Part shown: positions 1 through 7,489 of the stretch, piece by piece
Position numbering within the stretch: the first letter of the stretch is position 1
Layout of the letters: every line of letters begins with the position of its first letter
NCBI RefSeq assembly: GCF_020524885.1
Contig: NZ_JAIVKJ010000002.1
Coordinates: 372,001 to 436,000, forward strand
From: Microbulbifer elongatus
GTDB taxonomy: Bacteria > Pseudomonadota > Gammaproteobacteria > Pseudomonadales > Cellvibrionaceae
DNA length: 64,000 nucleotides
Direction of reading: 5' to 3'
Notes under the pieces: model-generated
Seen by the model: the letters and a program-made list of their open reading frames with translations, nothing else
What the model was told of the DNA's origin: nothing
Databases searched by the model: none
Made by a program: the position numbers and the translations under genes

Positions 1-2
1 TG

Positions 3-1457
3 AACGACGCGGCCATCGACATGGGCGCCGGCCGCAATACCTTCATCAACGAAGCGGGCGATATCGTTTTCTCTGGAGACAGCGCGATCGAGCTGGGTGC
101 TCAGGGCACCATGGTCAACTACTCCGGCGGCGCGAATTACGTCACCATTTCCAGTCTGGATGATCAGGTGGGTGACACTCTCACCATCAACGGTGACGTG
201 ACCTTTGCCAACATCCAGAGCGTTGGCAGCCTTTTCCTGGTGGATGTCAGCTCCACTGCCAGCGACAACATCACCATCAACGGTGACCTGAATGTCGTGG
301 ACCTGCTGAACCAGGCCGGTGACACCCAGCCGGGTGACCTGCGTGTTGCGATGAACGTGACCGACCAGAGCAAGGGCGCGCAGACCACCGGTGCGATCCT
401 CACCGTCAATGGCGAGCAGAACGTGGATAGCGTTTCTCTGGCCGCACTGGGTGGCGACTTTGCCGACACCATCCTCGAAGCAGAGATGCAGCAGGACGGC
501 AACGGCAACTGGGTAATTGCCTATACCGCCGGCCTTTCCAACCTGGGTGCTGCGGCGAGTTCCGTGTCCCACCTGGCCGAAAGCTTCTGGACCCGCTCCG
601 CATCGGCGTTCTTCGATTCTGAGCGCGCGGCCAATATGAGCGAAAGCAGCCGCGTGGAAGGCCTGCATGCCTGGTCCAGTGTTTTCCACACCGACAGCGA
701 TGTGGCAAGCCGTGGGGACGTGAAGGGGCAGGACCTGGCCTACACCCAGTTGCTGAGCAACCACATGGCCGGTGCCACCTACAACACCAAGCTGGGCGGT
801 ACCTGGCTTTCCATCAGCCCGATGGTGGGTAAAGGTTACGCCGACGGCAATCAGCTGGCACAGCAGTCCAGCGCGGCTCTGGATACCGAGACCTTCGCAC
901 TGAACGGCACCCTGAGCATGGGCGATTTCTACGCGAGCGCCATGTATCAGCAGGTGGACTTCGACGCGAACGTCCGCGCTTACGACTCCGCCGCGATGAC
1001 CTCCGGTCAGGCGAAGGGCTACAGCCTGGAAGGTGGCTGGACTTATCTGATGGAGTCCGGCATTGCGATGACATCCTTTGCCCAGTGGAGCGATGTGAAG
1101 TCTGAAATCGATGGGTTTACTTCCTCCGATGGCAACTTTGACTACGCCTACAACCTGGGTAGCACGTCGACCACTCGCCTTGGCCTGAGCATGCGCAAGT
1201 CCTTCAAGTTAAGTGATGGATTTGCCATGCCGTACGCCACCTTTAGCGTTGCGGACAGCAGCAATCACGATGCGCATGACTTGCACGCCAACGGTGTTGT
1301 GTTCAACAGCGATGTATCTGGTACCGGCTTCAACATCGACTTCGGTGTCGACGGTAAATACAAGCTGTGGACTATCAAGACCGGTCTTGGTGTGCACAGT
1401 GGTGACACCGACAAAAATGGCTTGAGCGGACACTTCGCGATTTCGCGCAGCTTGTAA
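3..1457 (+). CDS. Autotransporter, C-terminal part (5' end outside window)
   Basis: The reading frame is open from the first complete codon (base 3), so the true start lies upstream. About the first 190 visible residues are Asn/Thr/Gly-rich repeats such as TINGDVTF and TINGDLNV, typical of a passenger beta-helix. From about residue 200 the chain alternates amphipathic strands (GQAKGYSLEGGWTYLMESG, TTRLGLSMRKSF), as in an autotransporter beta-barrel of about 280 residues that translocates the passenger across the outer membrane. The C-terminal residue is Leu rather than the usual Phe. It is followed by a GC hairpin and then a TonB-dependent receptor. Passenger function cannot be judged from what is visible. 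Confidence 0.82.
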   Translation, partial: NDAAIDMGAGRNTFINEAGDIVFSGDSAIELGAQGTMVNYSGGANYVTISSLDDQVGDTLTINGDVTFANIQSVGSLFLVDVSSTASDNITINGDLNVVDLLNQAGDTQPGDLRVAMNVTDQSKGAQTTGAILTVNGEQNVDSVSLAALGGDFADTILEAEMQQDGNGNWVIAYTAGLSNLGAAASSVSHLAESFWTRSASAFFDSERAANMSESSRVEGLHAWSSVFHTDSDVASRGDVKGQDLAYTQLLSNHMAGATYNTKLGGTWLSISPMVGKGYADGNQLAQQSSAALDTETFALNGTLSMGDFYASAMYQQVDFDANVRAYDSAAMTSGQAKGYSLEGGWTYLMESGIAMTSFAQWSDVKSEIDGFTSSDGNFDYAYNLGSTSTTRLGLSMRKSFKLSDGFAMPYATFSVADSSNHDAHDLHANGVVFNSDVSGTGFNIDFGVDGKYKLWTIKTGLGVHSGDTDKNGLSGHFAISRSL

Positions 1458-1466
1458 CTCGCAACA

Positions 1467-1486
1467 GGGGGCGCGTCTGCGCCCCC
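1467..1486 (+). other. GC-rich hairpin, no T-tract
   Basis: Perfect 8-bp stem GGGGGCGC / GCGCCCCC with the 4-nt loop GTCT, 9 bases after the autotransporter stop. There is no run of T after it, so it is not a classical terminator. It may stabilise the upstream mRNA 3' end or act as a weak or Rho-assisted terminator. A similar hairpin lies at 4351-4370. Confidence 0.5.
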
Positions 1487-1540
1487 GACCACCGTTTATT
1501 CCAGAAATTTCGCATGGACCCAGGTCCACAGGAATTGAAA

Positions 1541-4330
1541 ATGTTTGAAAAAAATCAACTCGCACTTTGCGTTGCGGTAGTGCTCGGCCTTGCCGCCAGC
1601 ATGCCGCTACAGGCTCAGCAGGGCTCTGCAGAGCCGAGTGCTGAAAGCAAAGAAGAGCAAAAAGAAAAGCGCTCGACGGCTGAAGTTCAGGCGGGCGACG
1701 ATAGCCTGGTAGTAAAGCCGTCAGAACCTGTTGAAACCATTATGGTGACCGGATCCCTGATTCCCCGCACCGGCTTTGATGGCGCTGACCCCATGACGGT
1801 TATCGATGCCGAGGAAATGCGAGAGAAAGGTCTGCTGACAGTGGCAGACGTGATTGACTCGCTCGCTGAAAACACCGGCTACCGTGAGGGCGGCTCCAAT
1901 CTCCTCAGTGGCTTTACCGTCGGCGCTACCGAGGCCAACCTGCGCGGACTTGGCGCGGGCCGTACCTTGGTACTGGTCAATGGTCGCCGCATCGCCGACT
2001 ATCCGATGCCCTTTGGTGGCGAGCAGAATGGTGCCGATCTCGGCACTATTCCCACGTCTGCAGTCTCACGGGTAGAGGTACTCAGTGGCAGCGCATCGGC
2101 TATTTATGGCTCCGACGCGGTTGGCGGTGTGATCAACATCATTACCGTGCGTGACATGGAGCGCACCGCAGTTACCAGCACCGTAGGAGTATTCGAAGAC
2201 GGTTACGGTTTTGGCCAGCAGACTTCATTTATTACCGGCAAGGCGTTTGACCGTGGTTCCGTCACTTTCAGTATGGAGACGTTTTCCACCAACCCGGTTT
2301 TTGCTGATGAAGTTGAGTTCCTGGACGAAGTGCCTTTCGTCACTTCCGGTATCAATGTGCTCCAGCAGAGTGCGCTGAATAGCGCAGAGTCTGGATATGT
2401 TTCCCCGGACGGCTACGACTGTGCTGCAAATGGCATGATCACGGCGCAGAGCGCCAATGCTAACGGCTCCACCGTGTGTAACTTCGATGGCAGCGCCGGC
2501 ATTGCTATGGCCGGTGAGCAGGAGCGTTCCTCGATGTTTGTCGATGGACGCTACCAGATTACGGACAACATCAGTGCGTTTGCTACTGTGTTGGCATCCA
2601 AGCAGCAGGTGGCGAGCCGGGCGCCGATTGGTGTATGGCAGGGTCAGGTCTACAACAGTGACTTCACCAAGGCTGTGACGGTACAGCGCTCTTTCTCCCA
2701 GGATCTGGGTTTCAGTGACTCCACCTACGACCAGGAGATGTGGACCCTGATGGCGGGTATACAGGGCGATCTGGCCCTGGGTGACAGTATCTGGAACTGG
2801 GATATTGGCTACTCCAAGGCCCGCTACAACATCGAGCAGCGCATTGACGCCCTGCGTGAGGAAGTCGTAGCAGACTGGATTCTGCAGGGAGCTGGTGCAC
2901 CACAGGAGCTGGCGACCAATATTTATCAGGTGAGTGAAAGCTTCTACGAAAACGATCTCGTTAATAACATTTTCCGCGACGCGTCCGCCGACCGTGACAG
3001 CCTGGTTGGCCAGTCCACCACATTTGGTATGTCTTCCGCAGATAGCTTTAGCGCGAAGGTGGTGGGTGACCTGACTGATTTCGGCGGCAAGCTTTACAAC
3101 CCGATCACTATGGCGGTGATTGCAGACTGGTCCAGGCAGTCTACGGGTATTGACCCCGATGAGCGTTCCCTAAACCTTGAAGGTGCGGGTTGGATGGGTG
3201 TTGGTGCTCTAGAGGCCGGCGGCAGCCGCAGCCGTACAGCGGTTGGTGCTGAATTCCTGGTGCCGGTGCTAGAAAACCTGGAAATCACCCTGGCCACACG
3301 CATGGACCGTTACGACGACTCCAGTGCGATCGGTGGCCGCAGCACTTCCACGGCGAAGTTCGTCTACCGTCCAAGCGATCTGGTGATGTTGCGTGGTCAC
3401 TGGGGGCAGACGTTCCGCGCCCCAGATATGTTCAACATCTATGGTGAGTCCACTGGTTACCTGTTTGTCCAGGATCTGGTTGCGGGTAACTGCTTCGACG
3501 GCGAAGCGTTCACCGGTTCCTGCCCGGCCTATCAAGTACTGGCCACTCGTCGCGGCAAAGAGGACCTCAAAGAGGAGAAGGGTGAAGACATCGGTTTCGG
3601 CCTGGTATTTACCCCCACCAATGACGTTGCGGTGTCAGCAGACTGGTACAAGGTGCGCCTTGATGACCTGGTGGTAACCGAGTCAGCGTTCGACGTGATG
3701 AACAGCGAGTGGCAGTGTTCTACGGGCGCGCTGCCCAGCGGCAGCCGCTTCTGTCAGGACATTTATGACCGTGTCGACCGCGATGCCAGTGGCTTTGTCC
3801 AGCAAATCACCATCGAACCACAAAACCAGGAATACCGTGAGGTCGAAGGGCTGGATATCCGTGCGTCTGCCCGCTTTGAGTCCGTCCGCTACGGCAACTT
3901 CGCAGTGGGTATGAACTACGTCAATACCCTGTCCCACGACTGGCTGCGTTTTTCCGGCGACGAGCCCATTGACCTGCGTACCGGCCTGCCCGGCCAGTCG
4001 CTGCCAGCGACTCGCAGTAGCTTCAACGTAAGCTGGAGCAACCCGCTGAGTGCGTTCAAATCCGTGGGTGCGGGCCTGTTGATCCAGCGCCAGGGGCGTG
4101 TCGACAACTTCATCGGCACCAAGCAGTTGGAACCCTACTACACCGCCAACCTGACCGGTCACTACAAAGTGGATGACCGTCTGACCGTGGGCATGGGTAT
4201 CAATAACCTGACCAATGCCATGCCGAACCGCGATGAGACCAGTCAGCGCTGGCCCTACTACTGGAGCCACCTGCAGAGTGCGCTGGGCCGCAGTGTAAAC
4301 CTGTCTTTCAGCTACTTCCTGAGTAACTGA
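1541..4330 (+). CDS. TonB-dependent outer-membrane receptor
   Basis: 929 residues from the ATG at 1541, which has AGGAA 6 bases upstream; an in-frame ATG at 1514 would place nine extra residues before the signal peptide. Signal peptide MFEKNQLALCVAVVLGLAAS... ending near AQA/QQ. The TonB-box-like VETIMVTGS is followed by a plug domain (about residues 65-215) with LRGLGAGRTLVLVNGRR and RVEVLSGSASAIYGSDAVGGVIN, then a 22-stranded-type barrel with the FRAPD motif and a late NLTN motif. This is the oligopeptide/carbohydrate type of receptor, energised by TonB-ExbBD. With the secreted S9 peptidase directly downstream it probably imports peptides; this is inference from the pairing. The last residue is Asn, not Phe. 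Confidence 0.93.
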   Translation: MFEKNQLALCVAVVLGLAASMPLQAQQGSAEPSAESKEEQKEKRSTAEVQAGDDSLVVKPSEPVETIMVTGSLIPRTGFDGADPMTVIDAEEMREKGLLTVADVIDSLAENTGYREGGSNLLSGFTVGATEANLRGLGAGRTLVLVNGRRIADYPMPFGGEQNGADLGTIPTSAVSRVEVLSGSASAIYGSDAVGGVINIITVRDMERTAVTSTVGVFEDGYGFGQQTSFITGKAFDRGSVTFSMETFSTNPVFADEVEFLDEVPFVTSGINVLQQSALNSAESGYVSPDGYDCAANGMITAQSANANGSTVCNFDGSAGIAMAGEQERSSMFVDGRYQITDNISAFATVLASKQQVASRAPIGVWQGQVYNSDFTKAVTVQRSFSQDLGFSDSTYDQEMWTLMAGIQGDLALGDSIWNWDIGYSKARYNIEQRIDALREEVVADWILQGAGAPQELATNIYQVSESFYENDLVNNIFRDASADRDSLVGQSTTFGMSSADSFSAKVVGDLTDFGGKLYNPITMAVIADWSRQSTGIDPDERSLNLEGAGWMGVGALEAGGSRSRTAVGAEFLVPVLENLEITLATRMDRYDDSSAIGGRSTSTAKFVYRPSDLVMLRGHWGQTFRAPDMFNIYGESTGYLFVQDLVAGNCFDGEAFTGSCPAYQVLATRRGKEDLKEEKGEDIGFGLVFTPTNDVAVSADWYKVRLDDLVVTESAFDVMNSEWQCSTGALPSGSRFCQDIYDRVDRDASGFVQQITIEPQNQEYREVEGLDIRASARFESVRYGNFAVGMNYVNTLSHDWLRFSGDEPIDLRTGLPGQSLPATRSSFNVSWSNPLSAFKSVGAGLLIQRQGRVDNFIGTKQLEPYYTANLTGHYKVDDRLTVGMGINNLTNAMPNRDETSQRWPYYWSHLQSALGRSVNLSFSYFLSN

Positions 4331-4350
4331 TGTCCTGTTGATGTGCCGGT

Positions 4351-4370
4351 CGGCGCCCGTCAGGGCGCCG
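4351..4370 (+). other. GC-rich hairpin between receptor and peptidase genes
   Basis: Perfect 8-bp stem CGGCGCCC / GGGCGCCG with a GTCA loop, 20 bases after the receptor stop and just before the peptidase Shine-Dalgarno. It lacks a T-tract. Together with the one at 1467-1486 it suggests mRNA punctuation within one transcript rather than full termination. Confidence 0.5.
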
Positions 4371-4386
4371 GCCACAGGAGAGAAAA

Positions 4387-6474
4387 ATGAAAATGAAACA
4401 AGCTCTGATCGCCAGCCTGTTGGCGGGAGCAATTGCTATCCCGGGGATCGCTCCGGCACTGGCAGAGCAGCAAGCTGCCGCGGCCAAGCAGTCTCAGGCT
4501 GAAGACGGCGCGGAGCTGTCGATGGAATCCGAGGTGGCACTGGAAGACCTGTTCCGTCCGCCCACTTATACCAATATCCGTATCTCCCCGGACGGTCGTC
4601 ACTTTGCCGCGGGCATGCGCCGCGAGGACGGTCTGACCGACGGTGTAATCATTGACCGCCGCACCATGAAAGTGAAGTCGGTACTGGCGATCGACGGCAA
4701 TATCGGTGTGACCGGCTTTCGATGGGCCAACAACGAGCGGGTATTGTTCCACTTCACCTTCAAGTCCGCCACTTCCGAAGGCGACGGTGTAGCCGCTATC
4801 GCCGGCATGAATGTCGATGGTAGCCGCAAGGATATCCTTTGGCGCGGCTCCGATGACTACGGCGGTGGCGAGGGTGCCATGCTGCAGGGCAAAATCGACA
4901 AGAACCACTTCCGCGTGGCGGTGTATCCGTCCGGGACCGGTCTTAAGTTTCCCTACTTGTACATTTACAAGCTGAACATCTATACCGGCAAGAGCCTGCG
5001 TATCGCCCGCTCGCCGATTCGTTCCGCGACCCCAATCTTTAACAAAGATAAAGAGATCACGCACTGGGTGGGCTACCAGCCTTCCAGCTACAAGAACCGC
5101 GTGGTAGCCACCCGTAATGCGAGTGGTGGCTGGGACGAGAACGTCTACGACGAGTCCAAGGGGTTGTATCTGCCAGAAGGATGGGTGCGTGGCTCCGACG
5201 AGGAAATGTGGTACACCGACACCATCGAGGCGCCAACCAAGGGGCTCTACAGGGTCAATGTCGAAACCGGTGAGCGCACACTCGTCTACCGCCACCCAAA
5301 GGTGGATTACGATGCGATCGCACGGGATGACGACGGTAATCCCTGGGGCGCAGTGGTCAACTACGATTACCCGACAGTGGTGTACATCGACGAGAAAAAC
5401 CACTACGCCCAGACCCACAAGAAGTTGCAGGGCACCTTCCCCAGTCAGTATGTCAGCATCGTCAACCGCACCGCTGACAACAATGAGTGGGTGGTCAGCG
5501 TGCGCGGTGACCGCGATCCGGGCAAGTACTACCTGTACAACCAGTTCGATGGCAGTCTGAAATTTATTGCTGACCCCTTCGAATGGATCGATCCCGCGAA
5601 CATTCCTGCGACCCACCCCGTGCGCTTCAACGCCCGTGACGGTATGGAGATCAACGGCTTCCTGACCCTCCCGGTGGGTAAGGATCCCAAGAAGCTGCCA
5701 TTGATCATCCTGCCCCACGGCGGCCCGCACGGCCCGCGTGACTACTGGCGCTTCGATCGCGAAAGTATTCTGTTCGCCAACGCCGGCTACGCAGTGATGC
5801 ACGTCAACTACCGCGGCTCCGGCGGTTACGGTCGCGACTTCGAGTATGACTGGTACGGCCATTGGGGCCTGGAAATGCAGGACGACCTGACCGATGCAAC
5901 CTACTGGGCGATCCAGTCTGGTATTGCTGATCGGGACCGCATCTGCATTTACGGGGCTTCCTACGGCGGTTACGCCTCACTGATGGGGGTGGCAAAGGAG
6001 CCGGATCTGTATCAGTGCAGCATCGGTTACGTGGGCGTCTACGACCTGAATATCTTTATGCACTCCGGTGATGTTCAGATGCGTAAGGGCGGCCGTGAAT
6101 ACCTGCTGGAAGCCGCTGGTGCGACTGAAGAGAAGCGCGCGGCGCAGTCGCCGTTGACCCATGTGGATCGCATCGAAGCGCCGGTGTTCCTGGTACAGGG
6201 CAAGCGCGACGTACGCGTACACTGGGACCACTATGTGGCCATGCGTGATGCGCTGGCAGAGAAAAATCATGCGCTGGAAACCCTGGTTGCGCCACGCGCC
6301 GCTCACGGTGCGCGCGAGACGGACAGTCAGCTGGAAATCTACTGCCGCATGATCGACTTTATGGACCGTCATATCGGTGATCGCAAGCCTACCGACCCGC
6401 CGCGTCAGGATTGTGTTCCTGAAGGTGCTATTGGCCTGGAGTACAAGTACTACGAGGGGGTAAAGCGTGGTTAA
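4387..6474 (+). CDS. Secreted S9 family peptidase (prolyl oligopeptidase/DPP type)
   Basis: 695 residues; AGGAG lies 6 bases before the ATG. A signal peptide (MKMKQALIASLLAGAIAIPG...ALA) directs it to the periplasm. The N-terminal two thirds is a beta-propeller-like region (SPDGRHFAAGMR). The C-terminal alpha/beta hydrolase has the nucleophile motif GASYGGYAS (Ser525), an acid at Asp608 (VQGKRDVRV) and His640 (AAHGARE), with the oxyanion-type HGGPHG before it. The family cleaves short peptides from the N-terminus or after Pro/Ala. It sits 56 bases after a TonB-dependent receptor and overlaps the next gene by 8 bases, so a peptide uptake and degradation operon is likely. Confidence 0.93.
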   Translation: MKMKQALIASLLAGAIAIPGIAPALAEQQAAAAKQSQAEDGAELSMESEVALEDLFRPPTYTNIRISPDGRHFAAGMRREDGLTDGVIIDRRTMKVKSVLAIDGNIGVTGFRWANNERVLFHFTFKSATSEGDGVAAIAGMNVDGSRKDILWRGSDDYGGGEGAMLQGKIDKNHFRVAVYPSGTGLKFPYLYIYKLNIYTGKSLRIARSPIRSATPIFNKDKEITHWVGYQPSSYKNRVVATRNASGGWDENVYDESKGLYLPEGWVRGSDEEMWYTDTIEAPTKGLYRVNVETGERTLVYRHPKVDYDAIARDDDGNPWGAVVNYDYPTVVYIDEKNHYAQTHKKLQGTFPSQYVSIVNRTADNNEWVVSVRGDRDPGKYYLYNQFDGSLKFIADPFEWIDPANIPATHPVRFNARDGMEINGFLTLPVGKDPKKLPLIILPHGGPHGPRDYWRFDRESILFANAGYAVMHVNYRGSGGYGRDFEYDWYGHWGLEMQDDLTDATYWAIQSGIADRDRICIYGASYGGYASLMGVAKEPDLYQCSIGYVGVYDLNIFMHSGDVQMRKGGREYLLEAAGATEEKRAAQSPLTHVDRIEAPVFLVQGKRDVRVHWDHYVAMRDALAEKNHALETLVAPRAAHGARETDSQLEIYCRMIDFMDRHIGDRKPTDPPRQDCVPEGAIGLEYKYYEGVKRG

Positions 6475-6979
6475 GTCGTTGATTGCCGCCGCTTCCCTTG
6501 TCGCTGCCAGCCAGCCATTCAGCCTGGATTGGCAGCGCCCGGATTGCTCCGCCTATGACAGTCACAGCGAGTGCGAGAATGCGCTGAACAATGCCTACCG
6601 CCGCGGGATGCAGCAGGAATTCAAAGATAAAGGATTATCTTTCTGGTATTACGAGCGTCCCGATTACTCGGAGGACGAACAGGCGGAGCAGGCGTTTGAA
6701 GACAAGATCGAAGGAGCGCTGTATTTCTCTTTTACTGTGGAGAAAGACGGCAGTGTCTCCGACGTCGCCGTGAAGGCCAAGTCCAGCGATGAAGTCATGG
6801 CCTATGCCGGCCCGATCATGGCTTCCATCAACAACTGGCAGTTTGTACCCTCAGACCAGTCGTGGCCGGACCTAGAATGGCGCTATGCGTTTTACTTCGA
6901 GCCTGAAGAGTGCGAAGAAGGCGCGGAAGAAGATACAGAGGAAGGAAGCTGCGAAGCAGATTCCGGCTCCGATCGATAA
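6467..6979 (+). CDS. Small exported protein with TonB-C-like region
   Basis: 170 residues from a GTG at 6467 that overlaps the peptidase stop by 8 bases; GAGGGGG lies just upstream. The N-terminus is a weak signal peptide (MVKSLIAAASLVAAS). Residues about 75-140 (GALYFSFTVEKDGSVSDVAVKAKSS, then NWQFVPSD) match the pattern of a TonB C-terminal domain: a beta strand, the KDGSV turn and a partner strand. No N-terminal membrane anchor with a Pro-rich linker is present, so it is not a complete TonB. The C-terminus is very acidic with Cys. It is probably an accessory of the receptor/peptidase pair; exact role unknown. Confidence 0.7.
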   Translation: MVKSLIAAASLVAASQPFSLDWQRPDCSAYDSHSECENALNNAYRRGMQQEFKDKGLSFWYYERPDYSEDEQAEQAFEDKIEGALYFSFTVEKDGSVSDVAVKAKSSDEVMAYAGPIMASINNWQFVPSDQSWPDLEWRYAFYFEPEECEEGAEEDTEEGSCEADSGSDR

Positions 6980-7038
6980 AAACAGAAATTCTCTTGGTCG
7001 AGATATAACGGCAGCCGCGGCTGCCGGATCCCCATTTT

Positions 7039-7065
7039 AGCCCGGGCAAGCGCTCGGGCTTTTTT
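7039..7065 (+). terminator. Rho-independent terminator of the receptor/peptidase operon
   Basis: AGCCCG (7039-7044) pairs with CGGGCT (7055-7060), extended by inner GC pairs, and is followed by TTTTT. It lies about 60 bases after the TonB-like gene, on the + strand. Confidence 0.8.
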
Positions 7066-7173
7066 GTGCGCGCACGCGGATTGGCTGCAAATGCTGGGCA
7101 CAGTGCTTGCTCGCGATAACACGATCGGGAAAAAGAGAAAGAAGTTGGGAAAAAGAAATACAGAGAGAAGAGA

Positions 7174-7260
7174 TGGTGCCCAGGAGAAGACTTGAACTTC
7201 CACGACCGTTAGGTCACTAGCACCTGAAGCTAGCGCGTCTACCAATTCCGCCACCTGGGC
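7174..7260 (-). tRNA. tRNA-Leu (anticodon CAG)
   Basis: Read on the minus strand, the 87-nt sequence begins GCCCAGG and ends CCTGGGC-A-CCA, giving a perfect 7-bp acceptor stem and an encoded CCA. The anticodon stem CTAGC/GCTAG holds the loop TTCAGGT, so the anticodon is CAG. A long variable arm (GTGACCTAACGGTCGTG) marks it as class II, and the T-arm loop TTCAAGT is typical. It stands alone between convergent and divergent protein genes. Confidence 0.96.
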
Positions 7261-7387
7261 ACACAGCGGAGCTTGCCGCTGAGGCTGCGCATTATGGCGG
7301 TTTTGTTTCGTCAGTCAATTGTCAGTTGTGACTGTTTGGTGCTTTCCTGGTCCCCTGGGGCGTTGAGTTGACCGCTTTCTGTTCGAT

Positions 7388-7408
7388 TCTTGTAGTTAAA
7401 TTACAAGA
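7388..7408. promoter_or_regulatory. Operator-like palindrome upstream of ppc
   Basis: TCTTGTA - 7 nt - TACAAGA is a perfect 7+7 inverted repeat, about 80 bases before the ppc start, in an AT-rich stretch. No regulator of this motif is recognised; the regulatory role is inference. Confidence 0.35.
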
Positions 7409-7431
7409 TTGGCCGCTGAAGCATCTTAATC

Positions 7432-7459
7432 GCCAGCAAAATATGTAAAAATAGCTGGC
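7432..7459. promoter_or_regulatory. Inverted repeat in the ppc leader
   Basis: GCCAGC (7432-7437) and GCTGGC (7454-7459) enclose a 16-nt AT-rich loop, 20 bases before the ppc Shine-Dalgarno. It could be an operator or a leader hairpin; weak evidence. Confidence 0.3.
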
Positions 7460-7489
7460 AAATTTGTTCCGACAAGGGGGAGGAGTTTC

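Noticed and set aside
4360-5862. 500-residue open frame on the minus strand inside the S9 peptidase gene
   Set aside because: It is the mirror of a well supported gene with catalytic triad; GC-rich codon bias keeps the opposite frame open. No family motif or start signal.
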